Positions 12,284-25,800 of a DNA stretch of 64,000 bases are shown piece by piece. Source of the DNA: Cliona cf. orientalis. Its lineage: Eukaryota; Porifera; Demospongiae; Clionaida; Clionaidae. Position 1 is the stretch's first letter. Each line of letters begins with the position of its first letter. Under the pieces are notes generated by a model. That model worked only from the letters and a program-made list of their open reading frames with translations, ran no database searches and was not told the DNA's origin. Made by a program: the position numbers and the translations under genes. The DNA lies in NCBI GenBank assembly GCA_963930775.1, contig OZ005698.1:3168501-3232500 (forward strand), read 5' to 3'.

Positions 12284-13751
12284 GCTGATCTAGCTTATCC
12301 TATTCTGCGATATCACTGAGACTTCAGGCAGTAACATGAGTATAAGTATGCCTGCTTACCTAGTGGATAATTTTCAGCGTCAAGCATCCTGTATGTGTAC
12401 TACACTGACCATGTTTATGCAATAATCTTGGCATGGCCAGACTTAAGTTCCTCCTCCAAATAATACTGGAGACTATACACTTTACATGTAGCGGCACAAT
12501 GTCATGTATACACACAATGTGAGTTACTTTCTATAATAATAGTCTATAGCTATAGCTTATTATTGTCTCAGGAATTAACCCTGCTGAGCCATGCTGATTA
12601 AGGATTATTGTGCTGAGTAGGTCACAAAAAACAAGCTAAAGTGGGATCTGCTGTCAGTGTCTGAAAAGGAACCATTTGGGATACCATAATAGTGCAGTGG
12701 CATAAGAAGATACTTTGGAGTGGGGGATTAAGAATTGCTAATCGAGTATAGCAGTGCGGCCATGTTGTAGCTACAATCTAGGGGGTCTCCATGGGGGCAT
12801 GCCTCCCAGGAAATTCTGGATTTTCATATCTCCTTAGATTAATTTGGTTCATTCTGAGATCGTATTCTATGTTTTTGTTTATACCACTAAATTAATATCA
12901 ATTTTGTTGGGGCAACGCTGACACAAGTATAATACTGCTACATTTGTACAAACCTGGTTGGACACTATAGAGTGGCGTAAGAACCAGGGGAGCAGGGGGG
13001 CTTTGTGCAGCCCCCCCCCCCCCCCCCCCCCCCCCCCGTTCCCTCCCCCCTGTGAAATCGCCCTACCCAGGTATAATTTATAAGACTAGGACCAACAAGT
13101 GTGCACAGTTGATTAACCACACTGATCTTATCAAATTTCTGTGAAATACATAATGCATTAAATTTAATAACCTCTAACCTGCACACATGGCACGGATTTT
13201 ATATGCTCGAGGCCTGCTTCACTTCTGATAGATGCATGCACTGAAGTGAACAGATGCTGTTGGACTCCTCATCTCTTGACTGTTTATATTTCTCATTTGC
13301 GCTGAATAGGTGGTCTCATATGCTCTGTGTGCTCTGATTAATAATATTTGACATGTGTATAGCTGCATGATTTCTCATTTGCACTGAATAGGTGGTCTCA
13401 TGCTCTGTGTGCTCTGATTATGTGTATAGCTGCATGATTTGTCTTGTTCACCTGCTACAGTATTGTCTTTTATGCACTCCTAGAGCCCCTTTGCTGTCTA
13501 TAATATAAACATGTGCTGTTTTACTATGTACATTACCATAAGAAAAACAATGTCAAGCGAGTCACTCAGAAATCATGCATATAGTGCATGCAGCACAGCC
13601 AGCATGTAGATGCATGCTTCTCAAGCTTCAGGTAGTTACAGAGGTGTGTTCTAAGAAAGAACTCTTCAGGTGCAATGCATAATGGGGTAGCTATGCACTC
13701 CAGCTGCAGGGAACTCTAAACTTGTAGTGGTTAAACTATACTCAATTCCTA
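12284..13751. other. intergenic with degenerate repeat fragments and poly-C
   Basis: No gene seen. Two direct copies of a repeat start, AGTGGCATAAGAA (12695) and AGTGGCGTAAGAA (12972), are each followed by G-rich sequence, resembling ends of hAT-like elements. A roughly 27-bp poly-C tract occupies about 13011-13037. Around 13310-13440 a block (TTTCTCATTTGC.CTGAATAGG, then GTGGTCTCATATGCTCTGTG) is present twice as a tandem duplication. Confidence 0.5.
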
Positions 13752-14342
13752 TACCGTATACTTTCTAATTTAGGCGCCCCTAAAAAATAATTACAGATCG
13801 CGCAGGCGCCTCCAATTAGAACCGAAAAATTCTCGAGCAGGTCAAAGGGCGCCTAAATTAGGGAGGCGCCTAAGCGCTGCAATTAGAACGGTTCTGGAAG
13901 TTTTGCCAGAGCTCAAGCGCTATCACTAACCAGTACTATTTAGTGGCAGTGAATATTACAGTGGCAAAAGCAACAAAAATATGGTTCTAGTTTCAGTTCT
14001 TTTTGAAAGTTTCACTCTGATCGCTGAATCACGCTCGAGTTGCTGGTACCATAGCCATCAGAACGGTTGTCTCTGACTCCAGAAAGACATCGAAGCAGTA
14101 TGTAAGTGCCCATATAAATGTAAGAGATAGCTTAGTTTGACATCTAAACTGCTAGCTCGATAGATCAATCGACGATACAGCGGTATTGTGATATTGCACG
14201 TGGCAATACATTCCAATTAAATAGGCGCCGCCTAAAAATAATTGATGTCCGGAAAGGCGCCTTAAATTAGAACCGAAAAAATTGCGCAGGTCTCAAAGGG
14301 CGCCTAAATTAGGGCGGCGCCTATATTAGAACATATACGGTA
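13752..14342. mobile_element. MITE with TACCGTATA termini and GGCGCC-rich subterminal repeats
   Basis: Ends are inverted repeats of about 27 bp (left begins TACCGTATACTTTCTAATTT; right, reverse complement, TACCGTATATGTTCTAATAT), both running into AGGCGCC. They are flanked by 3-bp duplications CTA (13749-13751 and 14343-14345). Inside, a block AATTAGAACCGAAAAA.T..GCAGGTC.AAAGGGCGCC occurs twice in the same orientation (about 13816 and 14266). No protein encoded. Confidence 0.8.
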
Positions 14343-14345
14343 CTA

Positions 14346-15209
14346 CGAGAGAACCATCATTCATCCTGGACCAATGCAGATTCTACTTTTTGATGTAGAA
14401 ATCTGTCAAGAGCATAATAATTCAGTGGAACTAGCGTGAGGAGGGGAATAACATAATAACTCCCTAAGATAATGTAATAGGTCAGAAATAAAATTAATGA
14501 GTATTATTGAACATCATGAAAACATTCAGTGGTGTGGTGTAGCATGCTAGTGACGCCAGTCCTGTATTTGTGACAATGTAATACATGCATGTTGATAAAG
14601 AGAACTTACAACATTAATGTCATGCTCTTTCCAATTCGCTATAGTTATTAGTAATATATGCCCTTGTATGCTTTGGCATATCTCAGAGCTGCATGTGGCA
14701 CCACACCTCCACCATAATTATATTATTATATCACCAGACATAATAATATACAGCAGTATATAAGTGGCTTCTGTTTTCAAACATGGATAACTTATATCAC
14801 ACACCTGAGGAGGTGTGTTCCTTTGTTTTAATATATTACATGAACATAGACAAAAGCAATATTGATTGCCATTAATAGAAGAGTGAGTCTCAGAACAACA
14901 GTTACTGTTACTATGATCGATCCCCATGACACTACTGTGTACACTCCTGCATGAAAATTCACCCCATAATAATATTTACTATTCTGACAGAAAAGGTATT
15001 GTAGGACATTAAAATAATGATAAAATATTATGTCACATAATATTAATAGGCATGCATATACACAATGTTATTAGTTATGTAGAAAGAATCACACTTCAAG
15101 CTAAGTGTTACTCACTTCTAAAGTTAATGATGAAAACTAAAAATTTGAATGATGATAATTATTGATTGCACACAATGATGTTTAAGATGTACTGATTACA
15201 TGTACTTAG
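14346..15209. other. intergenic downstream of RTK-A
   Basis: AT-rich; no exon recognised. It should contain the RTK-A 3' UTR adjacent to 15210. Confidence 0.45.
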
Positions 15210-16477
15210 TTAGCTATAAGTCTTTTGCAGCTCCTGGTAGAGGTAGGCAGCCTCAGAGAGTTGACCTCCAAGCTGACCTGCCACACTACGATCATTTCCA
15301 GTCCACTGTAGCAAAGTGCTACTGGATGCATTCAAAGTGGCAGAAATCTTAGAGAACGGAGGACGCTGGGAGTGAGTGGGATTCCTATAGTATATATTAT
15401 TATGGAATATAATAATTTAAAGTGAATTTAAGTTTGATATGACCTGCTATATATCAGATAAGAGACGATTTGGGGAAGATGGTAGCATGCAACAATCAAC
15501 TTTTATCACGGCAATGTCTTTTATAGTGTAGTGAGTATATACTAGTATCAGTGTATAGACACAAACACAGAGTGGATTAGACGTATATTATAGTATACAA
15601 CTCCATACATAATATTATATTATTTGCAACAAGGTGCACACACTGCAAACAAAAGGTCCCCTTTTCTCATACCTAGTCACTTTAAATCATAATTATAATA
15701 GTTTATGAGTTATCACACTAATACTGATGTACCAGCAGTCGACCATGAGTTGGTAGATGGGTCTGGGAGTTCCAGGAGGTGGAGGCTGACAGTACCCCGA
15801 GTTGATCTTCTTTAGAACTTCTTTGTTAGTAATTTGAGAGAATGGTTTCTTCCCAACTGACCAGATCTCAAACAGCACCATACCATAGCTCCATACATCA
15901 CTGTCAGTGGAATATTTTCTATAGAAGAGGGCCTATCCCATACAGAAGCTTCTAGCAAGATCTTGTAAGAATCTTACACAATTCATGCAAGTTGTATCTT
16001 GCACCTACTTACCCTTAGAAATCTTGCAAGATTTTGCAGGATTTATGTATGGGCATCAAGAATCTTGCATTCTACAGCAAAATCTTGCAGTTAGATGACT
16101 TCAAAAATAAAGATGCAAGATTTCTTGCAAGAAAGTGCTTGGCGTCTTGCAAGATGTGTTAGGCATCTCACAAAATTTAATACTATGATTATTATACGTA
16201 GTAGCATGATGACGATCTTTACCAAAAGATCGTATCCAGGGGCTCATTAGTATGGGCGACCCTTACCCATTAACGTTGTATAGTAGCGTATATATAGCAA
16301 CACATCATTTCATCATCATCATCATAATAATAATATTATTATAGTAATAATTAACATTCTTGTAGTAAGTGAAGTAAAGAGTATACTCTTGGTGAAGTCC
16401 ACACCAAACTTTTGACATCATAGAATCCTACAATGCATGTAGTAGACGTAAATGAAATTGGCTATGTCTCTCTCGCT

Positions 16478-16508
<31 letters not shown>

Positions 16509-16822
16509 CACATGTCATGGATTATGGATGGGCCATCCTAATTCTTAATAATTATGATACCCTGGTCCTTTGCTTTGGCGTGGACCATTGCTCCAGGGTG
16601 CTACTTCTAGCCTCGGGCCTAGCACGAGAACAATCCCACTACAGCAGAGACAGTGACTGCAGGGGCATGGCACTAGCCGACTGAGGAAAGGCCGTGACTC
16701 CACACAGGCCACAGCCACATTCCCACCGACAATGGTCATGTCCACCCCAGCACAAGGCCAGGCCCCCGAATTTACAGTTGGGTTCGGGCTAATAAGCAAC
16801 TTATCAACTGCACCAAGTCCTC

Positions 16823-16853
<31 letters not shown>

Positions 16854-19829
16854 AACAGTCACATCCCTTAGCATAACAAATTGAGAAATCAAGTGGCTGA
16901 GCCTTAATCAATCTTGTCTCAGGACACCAATACCATGATCCTCACAAGCGTAATGCGTAATACTGTTCTCTCAATCTCGTGGTACCTACAAGTAACAACA
17001 TTAGATCAAAATAAATAAATCTAACTGAACAGTGTAACTGCTGATGAACAGCTAAGTCGACTGACCAGTGTGTCTCTGTATGTACGTAACTGAACAGTGT
17101 AACTGCTGATAAACAGCTAAGTCGACTGACCAGTGTGTCTCTGTATGTCCGTAACTGAACAGTATAACTGCTGATGAACAGCTAAGTCGACTGAACAGTG
17201 TGTCTCTGTATGTACGTAACTGAACAGTGTAACTGCTGATAAACAGCTAAGTCGACTGACCAGTGTGTCATGTCCGTAACTAAACAGTGTAACTGCTGAT
17301 AAACAGCTAAGTCGACTGACCAGTGTGTCTCTGTATGTCCGTAACTGAACAGTGTAACTGCTGATGAACAGCTAAGTCGACTGACCAGTGTGTCTCTGTA
17401 TGTCCGTAACTGAACAGTGTAACTGCTGATAAACAGCTAAGTCGACTGACCAGTGTGTCTCTGTATGTCCGTAACTGAACAGTGTAACTGCTGATAAACA
17501 GCTAAGTCGACTGACCAGTGTGTCTCTGTATGTCCGTAACTGAACAGTGTAACTGCTGATGAACAGCTAAGTCGACTGACCAGTGTGTCTCTGTATGTCC
17601 GTAACTGAACAGTGTAACTGCTGATAAACAGCTAAGTCGACTGACCAGTGTGTCATGTCCGTAACTGAACAGTGTAACTGCTGATAAACAGCTAAGTCGA
17701 CTGACCAGTGTGTCTCTGTATGTACGTAACTGAACAGTGTAACTGCTGATGAACAGCTAAGTCGACTGACCAATGTATCTCTGTATGTACGTAACTGAAC
17801 AGTGTAACTGCTGATGAACAGCTAAGTCGACTGACCAATGTGTCTCTGTATGTACGTAACTGAACAGTGTAACTGCTGATGAACAGCTAAGTCGACTGAC
17901 CAGTGTGTCTCTGTATGTCCGTAACTGAACAGTGTAACTGCTGATAAACAGCTAAGTCGACTGACCAGTGTGTCTCTGTATGTACGTAACTGAACAGTGT
18001 AACTGCTGATAAACAGCTAAGTCGACTGACCAGTGTGTCTCTGTATGTCCGTAACTGAACAGTGTAACTGCTGATAAACAGCTAAGTCGACTGACCAGTG
18101 TGTCATGTCCATAACTGAACAGTGTAACTGCTGATAAACAGCTAAGTCGACTGACCAGTGTGTCTCTGTATGTACGTAACTGAACAGTGTAACTGCTGAT
18201 GAACAGCTAAGTCGACTGACCAATGTGTCTCTGTATGTACGTAACTGAACAGTGTAACTGCTGATGAACAGCTAAGTCGACTGACCAATGTGTCTCTGTA
18301 TGTCCGTAACTGAACAGTGTAACTGCTGATAAACAGCTAAGTCGACTGACCAGTGTGTCTCTGTATGTACGTAACTGAACAGTGTAACTGCTGATAAACA
18401 GCTAAGTCGACTGACCAGTGTGTCTCTGTATGTCCGTAACTGAACAGTGTAACTGCTGATAAACAGCTAAGTCGACTGATCAGTGTGTCATGTCCGTAAC
18501 TGAACAGTGTAACTGCTGATAAACAGCTAAGTCGACTGACCAGTGTGTCATGTCCGTAACTGAACAGTGTAACTGCTGATAAACAGCTAAGTCGACTGAC
18601 CAGTGTGTCATGTCCGTAACTGAACAGTGTAACTGCTGATAAACAGCTTAGTCGACTGACCAGTGTGTCTCTGTATGTACGTAACTGACCAGTATATTAA
18701 ACGCTGGTCCCAGACTGCTACGAAGTTTAGCCAGAGTGATTGTTTATTGTATTTACTCCCTGCAGTCACAACTTATCTGTCTTAAAAAGATTTCCATTCT
18801 GAAGATATAATAAACTTTCTATAGCATCTAGTTCAGATACCTGACAGAGAAGGAGAGAGAGAGATATAGATCTATAATATTTATATGTACGTGTATTATT
18901 ATTATTAGTGCCTGTATTTACCGAAAGGAGGTGTGGTCAACTCGATCTAGCTCGAAGGAGCGTATCTCTAAGAGGACACGGGTCGTTTGTCATCGTTCAG
19001 TTTGCAGGCTCTTCTCCTGGTGAGCATCAAAGACAAGAATGAACACGAAGTCAGCTCTGCTCGATCGAATGCTCGCACTAGTATCCCGCCACGACCGCGC
19101 TCTGCTTGCATTTGATTGGTCGTTTCAAGTCACATGATGCGCGGGCCGCCGTATCGCAGCTGAGTTTCAGTTGCGCAATTGCCTGCAGCTGCACAGAAGA
19201 GCGAACTTTCACTGGGTATGAACCAAAGAAATTTTCTACAAAAGCTTTATTGAAGAGTTACAGTTCGAGTCAGAAGGTCTGGCAGAGTTTTGAACTTAAT
19301 TGGTATGATATTTGATATTTATGGGAGAGCATAGCTAAAGGTGCTAGCCGCTATCTAATAGGAGGGGCAATCCACTTTAAATTGTCAACTTTCGCTGTAC
19401 CTATTCTACATTGACGGTAAATACCTCTTTCCTTCATAATTCAGTTCTGAAAGAGAGGGTAGCCACCAGACTGAGGACACTATAAGAGCTAGCTATGCAA
19501 TTCTGGACAAACACAATGTCATGACAGTTGGACTTTTCTGCTGCATTTTAAGGTAATTTTGAATAATATAAATAGTATTTATCATATTTGGAGGGGCCAG
19601 GTGGTGAGTAGCCTCGTCCCCAGGCCCTCTGAGGAAAGGAAGACCTGGTAATATCCACTGCATGTGCATGCACTACGTTTTCCATATAGCTAATTTACTG
19701 TAAAATTAAAGTGTCCGTAAACTAATTCCTACCACGTGCTAACAAGTGAAACGGTCCATTTGTCTAAAGAATACAGAATGACCTGACCTTTGTACTAGCG
19801 ATTGTGGTGCTGTTCAGGCCTTTCCTTCC

Positions 19830-19864
<35 letters not shown>

Positions 19865-22800
19865 AGAAGGCCTGGGGAGGAGATTAGGTGGTGAGGGGCA
19901 TCCCACTTTATTTATTATTTTGCTTCCGGAGCAAATTCCTTCACTTGCCCAATGTTTTCCTGCGGTCTTATTTGCAGTCTATACCTGGTATGTGTTTCAT
20001 GTGCATCCTGCTGTTGCTTGCAAAGTGCAAGTGAACACTCTTTGAACAATAGATCACTGCAGTGAATGGTGACAATGACTCTCACTTGTGTGCATGAGCA
20101 GAAAGTACCGTATAGCGGGAAACTTTCGAGGGAGAAAACTTTCACGAATTTCGCGATTTTTCAGCCATCCGCGAAAGTTTTCTCCACGAAATTCTAGGCA
20201 TGCCACACCCATTATGCTACCATTCCACAAAAGCTTTCTCTGTGAAAAGCTCCTTTCTACCGATCCGCGAAAGTTTTTTCCCTCAAAAATTTCCCGCTAT
20301 ATTATGGTACGTGATCGGCTAGAGCTGTGGTTGATAGTTACAGGTGTGCATGACCAATGCTAAATGCCTTAGTGGCCAGTCAACCCTCAGCTTCTCCTCC
20401 CCCTCTAGATTCAATGTAAATTCAATTATTATTATTGTATATTGAACTTTGACCTGTAATACAAACATATGGGAAACGCGTGGGCGGAAACACGTATGAT
20501 AATTTCCCATATCAGTCGTGTTCGTCACGTGCAAAATCCGTATCAGTCGTGTTCGTCACATGATCGCCATATATACAGTGTTGAAACGTTGAACAATGGT
20601 TGAACGTTGAGCGCCAGAGAAGAAAGTAAGTTGCTGCTATCAGTCATTTTTGTTGCCCGAGTTAGATAAATGAGCCACGGTGCCGCTGCCCTTACCTTAC
20701 TTAGCTATACGCCTTAGTCTTCGGTGCCTGAAATGACAGCGGCCATCGCCGAAACGTAGCAGTCCCTTCTTAGCTTTGCCGCTAGAGCTACTAAAGCTCC
20801 AGTACAGAATAGGCTTCTTAAATATACGATAAATACCTTATTGCCATAGTAGAACGACGATACCTCGGAAATACCACTCGTTCATTGCCTTTTGCACTAT
20901 TACTCGTGCTTCGCACTCGTAACAATACGCGGCAATGAACTCGTGATATTTCCCGGTATCGTCGTTCTACTATGGCAATAAGTATATATTATTGTGTTGC
21001 TTATAGGACCACTAATCAATTAATGCTTTAACTTTGTGCATGCACGTCACACCCCCTCCCACACCCACCCCCTCGGGCAGCCCATTGTCCCGTCCCCCCC
21101 CCCCCCCCCCCGTCCCCCCCCCCCCCCCCCCCCCAATTTCAGACTAGATAAAATCATGAGTATTTCAAGCTCAATTTTGCCATGTTTGATGGTTTGGTTG
21201 CCATTACAACTCAGCTACTAGTAGGGGCCTACATATCCATTGTAGCATATTAGATAATTATACGCACAGCTATATAGCTTTACCCTTATAATAGCTTTGG
21301 ATGCCTTGTTACGATGCAAATGCGATCTAACGCAAATGCGATCTATCAACACTTAGAAAAATTCGACAGGGAAAAAAAAAATCAAAGTGTACAGCAAGAT
21401 TTGAACCCGCTCTATTCCGTCCCATACATTAAGAGCCCAACCACTCGGCCACCACCGTTGTTGCTGCTGGCAGCCGTTATTTCAACTATTTTATAGACAA
21501 ATCCTACACAACCCAGCCCCTAGCCCTCCCACACTAACCCTGTTAACCATTTGCACCCATTCCCAGACCTCCCACACTTACCCTGCTAACCATTCGCAAT
21601 CCATCCCCTGACCTCCCAGCCCCTCCCATCCATATCGTCCAGCGATCGCGGCGGCGTATATTATACGTACCGGCGTATCGCGAACGGGTCGGGATCGCAT
21701 TTGCGTCGTTACATGCCTCAACCATTCTCCAAGACCTATGGACCTATCATTACTATAGTCTCAATGCATTCAGTGACATTTCCCCGATAATGCATAATAC
21801 CATGTGACATCCCTTATCTGGTGAAATCATGCTATTATTAGTAACTGTTGGATGCTCAGCTTCGAGCAACATTCTTTGACGGTTCACTTTGAGTAGGTGT
21901 ACACTTTGAGTAGTATGTACATGGACTATTGCTGCTTTAGTTAACCTCTGGCCATGGGTCTCATCAATTTCAGATTATGCATGTTATACCTCTTATACCT
22001 CTTGGGCATTACACAGTATCTTTTCGTGTTGGCATGAGATTGAATTTCAGTCTCAGGTTATACAATGATGTTGTACGTCTGGATAATGATGACGACAGAT
22101 AGACAAAATTAATAGATTACATGTACATTACCCATTGCGCATGCATGCAAACAGAATAATTTATGATTTATATCAACTGATCGTTAACTCCTAACAGAAT
22201 AGCTTGACAGTGTTTAATATTTTTCATTGATGTGTGACCTGAAGTCTGAGTAGCTACAGTGACCATCTCTAGCAATCAGCATGCAAATTATGTCGTAGAC
22301 TAGCCTTGTACCCAGGCCTGGCAGGAGGAAGAAAGAGGGCCTGGTACTTATTGCATGCGCATGTGCCAACTACCCCAAGAAAAGTTGGGGTGCCGCAAAC
22401 GACTGTATGCTTTTTCACTCTCCTCCCGTGCGTAGGGTACGAAGCGATGTCACATTGGTGTAGCTTTGTACCCTATAGGCCGCAGCAAGAGGGCAATAAA
22501 GCGTACAATCATTCATAGTACCCCAAGTTTTCTTGGGGTAGTTGGCGCATGGGTGTACAATAGGTACCAGGTCCTTTCTCCTCCCCCTCAAAGGGCCTGG
22601 GTTCAACGCTAGTCATAAACCTAACAGAAGAGGTATAGGATACGACACAGAATTTCTATTCAATTCAGCTGTTAAATAATTATAGGAATTAACATTTTCA
22701 TAGCACAATATACAATAGGTGATATTTCTACTTTTCTTGAAGTGTTGTGTTATGTATCCCAGCATTCATCCCTGCACGCATGCACCTTACATATTAAAGC

Positions 22801-25800
22801 ATACCTCGATGAAACACAATGTCATAATAATAAATTAAATAATATAATCATCTGATAATATTATTATTGTGTTATTATTCAGGTAGCTGATCTGGAGAAC
22901 AAGCACCTTGAACCCCACAAGAATTTTCTGATAAACACTGGCTACCTGATTGTCTACTATAATAATATAAACATATCAGTGACCACAAATGCACAATTAT
23001 TTGTATTATAATAATAATTATTATTGTAGTGTGTATGTGATCTTATTATTGTGTAGAATAACCGTAGACTGAAAGGATGTGGGTGGAGCAACTGGTTTCC
23101 ATAGCAACAATCCATGTCCATGCAGTATAGTAGTCATGCAAGATTATCTTGCAAGATTCCTGTAGAAATCTTGCATGACTCTTGTAAGATTCTTGCATGC
23201 AAGATTAATGTCTTGCATGGCTGCAAGGCTTGCAAGAGGTCTTGCAAGCCAGTGCTTGTAAGATTCTTGCAAGTTCTTGTAAGATTGTGGCCATTTCTCT
23301 TGCAATTTGCAAGATTTTTGAGCAAGCATACAAGATTTTCAGGCAAGATGTGTAAGATTTTGCTGCAAGCCTGATATGCAAGGTTCTTGCAAGAAGCTAA
23401 TGTATGGGATGGTACAAGTAACATCATGGAAGTTACTAAGACAGTTACTGTACTTGATTAAACTACTTAGCTATACCTCTGGTGCAGTCCACTTCACAGG
23501 AATCTTGCCTCCCTGTGACTGAACAGTGTAGTATGTGTCGTCATCGAGGTCCCTGGCCATTCCAAAGTCACTAATCTGTCAAAGTGATTATAGTAATTAT
23601 GCATAGAAACCGGTTACGAAAATACGGTTAACTACAATATATCTAGGTCCTGGAGTATACTTCATTTAATTCCACATTGAACTTTAAGCAGTTGATATCT
23701 AATAATACCTTGCAAGTGAGTGCCTCATCCAGGAGGATGTTCCTGGCTGCTAGATCTCTGTGGACAAATGCCTTCTTAGAAAGATAGGCCATACCCGCGG
23801 CTATTTCCCTTGAAAATCTTAACAGCTGCGATTCAAGCTTCTTTGCCTTTTGATAGCTGCATGCCAACCGAGACAGTGATTAAATTAACGGTACGTACAA
23901 GAATTATTATTATTTAAATCATGCCAGCAGCATGAAAATTAATACATAAGATGCTATATGTCACAATTAATAATAATGATTGTTATTATGAAAATATATA
24001 ATAATAGTAATCATAGAGTCGGTAGACTCTATAAGTAGGGATGGCCCGGATATGCCATATATGTAATACATTACAAATACCCAAATATCTCAAAATAGGA
24101 AATTTTGTGAAATTTCTAAGTGTGAAAATCAGAATCTCCAGCAAATTGTGCATCTAGCAAGACCAAGATCATTTATCAAAACAATTGTATATGCCAGAAC
24201 CAGATGTTTGAAAAATATAACCCATTAAATTTTTAATTTTGTCATTCTTTCTTTCTTTTTCATTATCAGGGCTAACTCAAGACTGTCTTGACCGCTCGCC
24301 TTAGTTCTCATATAAATCCACTCTATTTTGTAGCGCGCAGGTCCATGGCACATTAGTTTGGCATTATCTCGACGGTTTTCGTAATGGTGGGTGTGTACGG
24401 CGCATTAACTAATGGGTGTGTCTGATACGCCATTTTATCATACAATGCGCATGCTTGGAATGTGTTGCCATGGTGAAATCATGTGACTATGTTCAGAGGC
24501 GCGGTGCGTGTGATGCAGCGTGAACGTACCGGACCGCGTACAATGTAACTGGCCTGGATCGATTGCTCAGCGCTCAGACACTCGCCGCGTCCAGTTCTAG
24601 CCTAGAGCTAAGCGCCAGGCTCTCCCGCGCAAGCTAACTATAGCTTAGTTAACTAGGCCAGTGCGAGCTGAGCACTATAATATTACAGTGAACTAGGTAT
24701 CAAGAGACTCCTCAACAGTCAGCATAATAGCCAGTTCACAACTTGAAGAGACACACTGCTAGCTTCCTTCTTTGTCAGATCAGCCACCTTGAAGAGAATG
24801 GCTAAGACTTAGCGTGCACGCGCGAACTTCGGTACCTCCCATCTACTAGCTACTTAATTACACTGAGAGGTGAATGAGCAAGCCATACAAGATGGCATTG
24901 ATAACATTATAGCTACTAAGAGCAATATTACACTAAAAAAGAACAGAAACAAGTATAAAAAAACAATAAAATTGAAGGATGAAGTAGCTAGGGATGGCAG
25001 GGTCAAAAAGTACACAAACAAGATTTATAAGGCATAAGCATCTGCTATACATCCCTACGTTTGCTTTTTGAGGGGTACAAAAATAATGCAACTGAATCAA
25101 AACTGACTATCCTGAACCATCATAACAACCAGGGAACTACCTGAATGTCTCCCACATGCCGCATTCGACAAATAATATATCAACATAATAGGTGCATAAT
25201 AATCGAGAAAAGCAAGCGAAGGGATGTATAGCAGATGCTTATGCCTTACAAATCTTGTTTGTGTACTTTTTGACCCAGCCATCCCTACTTCATCCTTCAA
25301 TTTTATTGTTTTTTATACTTGTAGCTAGTAATTATTATGAGTAATACCTTAACTCTGTAAAAACTATTGGATTATATTAACCTAACATGGGTTATCTCAG
25401 TTGCACTCACTTCTAGTCACATGACAGTGCTGCATGATGAGAAATCACCATATTCTTTAATTTGTACACCTACCATTGTTACATGATAATGATTGTTTCC
25501 GTAGTATAGATTGATAAGCACAATACTGTTTTCTATACTTGGCATCGTCTAATCTAAATTCTGTAAGAACGTGACTTATCTTAAAATAATTCACGTTTTT
25601 TTGGAACTGAAATATATATAATTTATGGACTGCAGTATTGTGATTACTGATCAATACTAAGAAAACAATTAATTGCTATCACATAATATACTATCACATA
25701 AATTATGGCAAGTGAAGGAAAGGATCTGATGATTTCGAATTCTTGTCAGCATTTTTGTTGACTTGCATGTGCAACTCAGATAACCCATGTTAGGTTGATA

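Noticed and set aside
17567..18223. Two near-identical 68-residue minus-strand frames in the satellite.
   Set aside because: They are 450 bp apart, exactly one higher-order period, and arise from repetition.
23114..23427. Overlapping frames of Lys-Asn-Leu/Cys-Lys repeats on both strands.
   Set aside because: Generated by the CTTGCAAG-rich element, which is palindromic and reads open on both strands.
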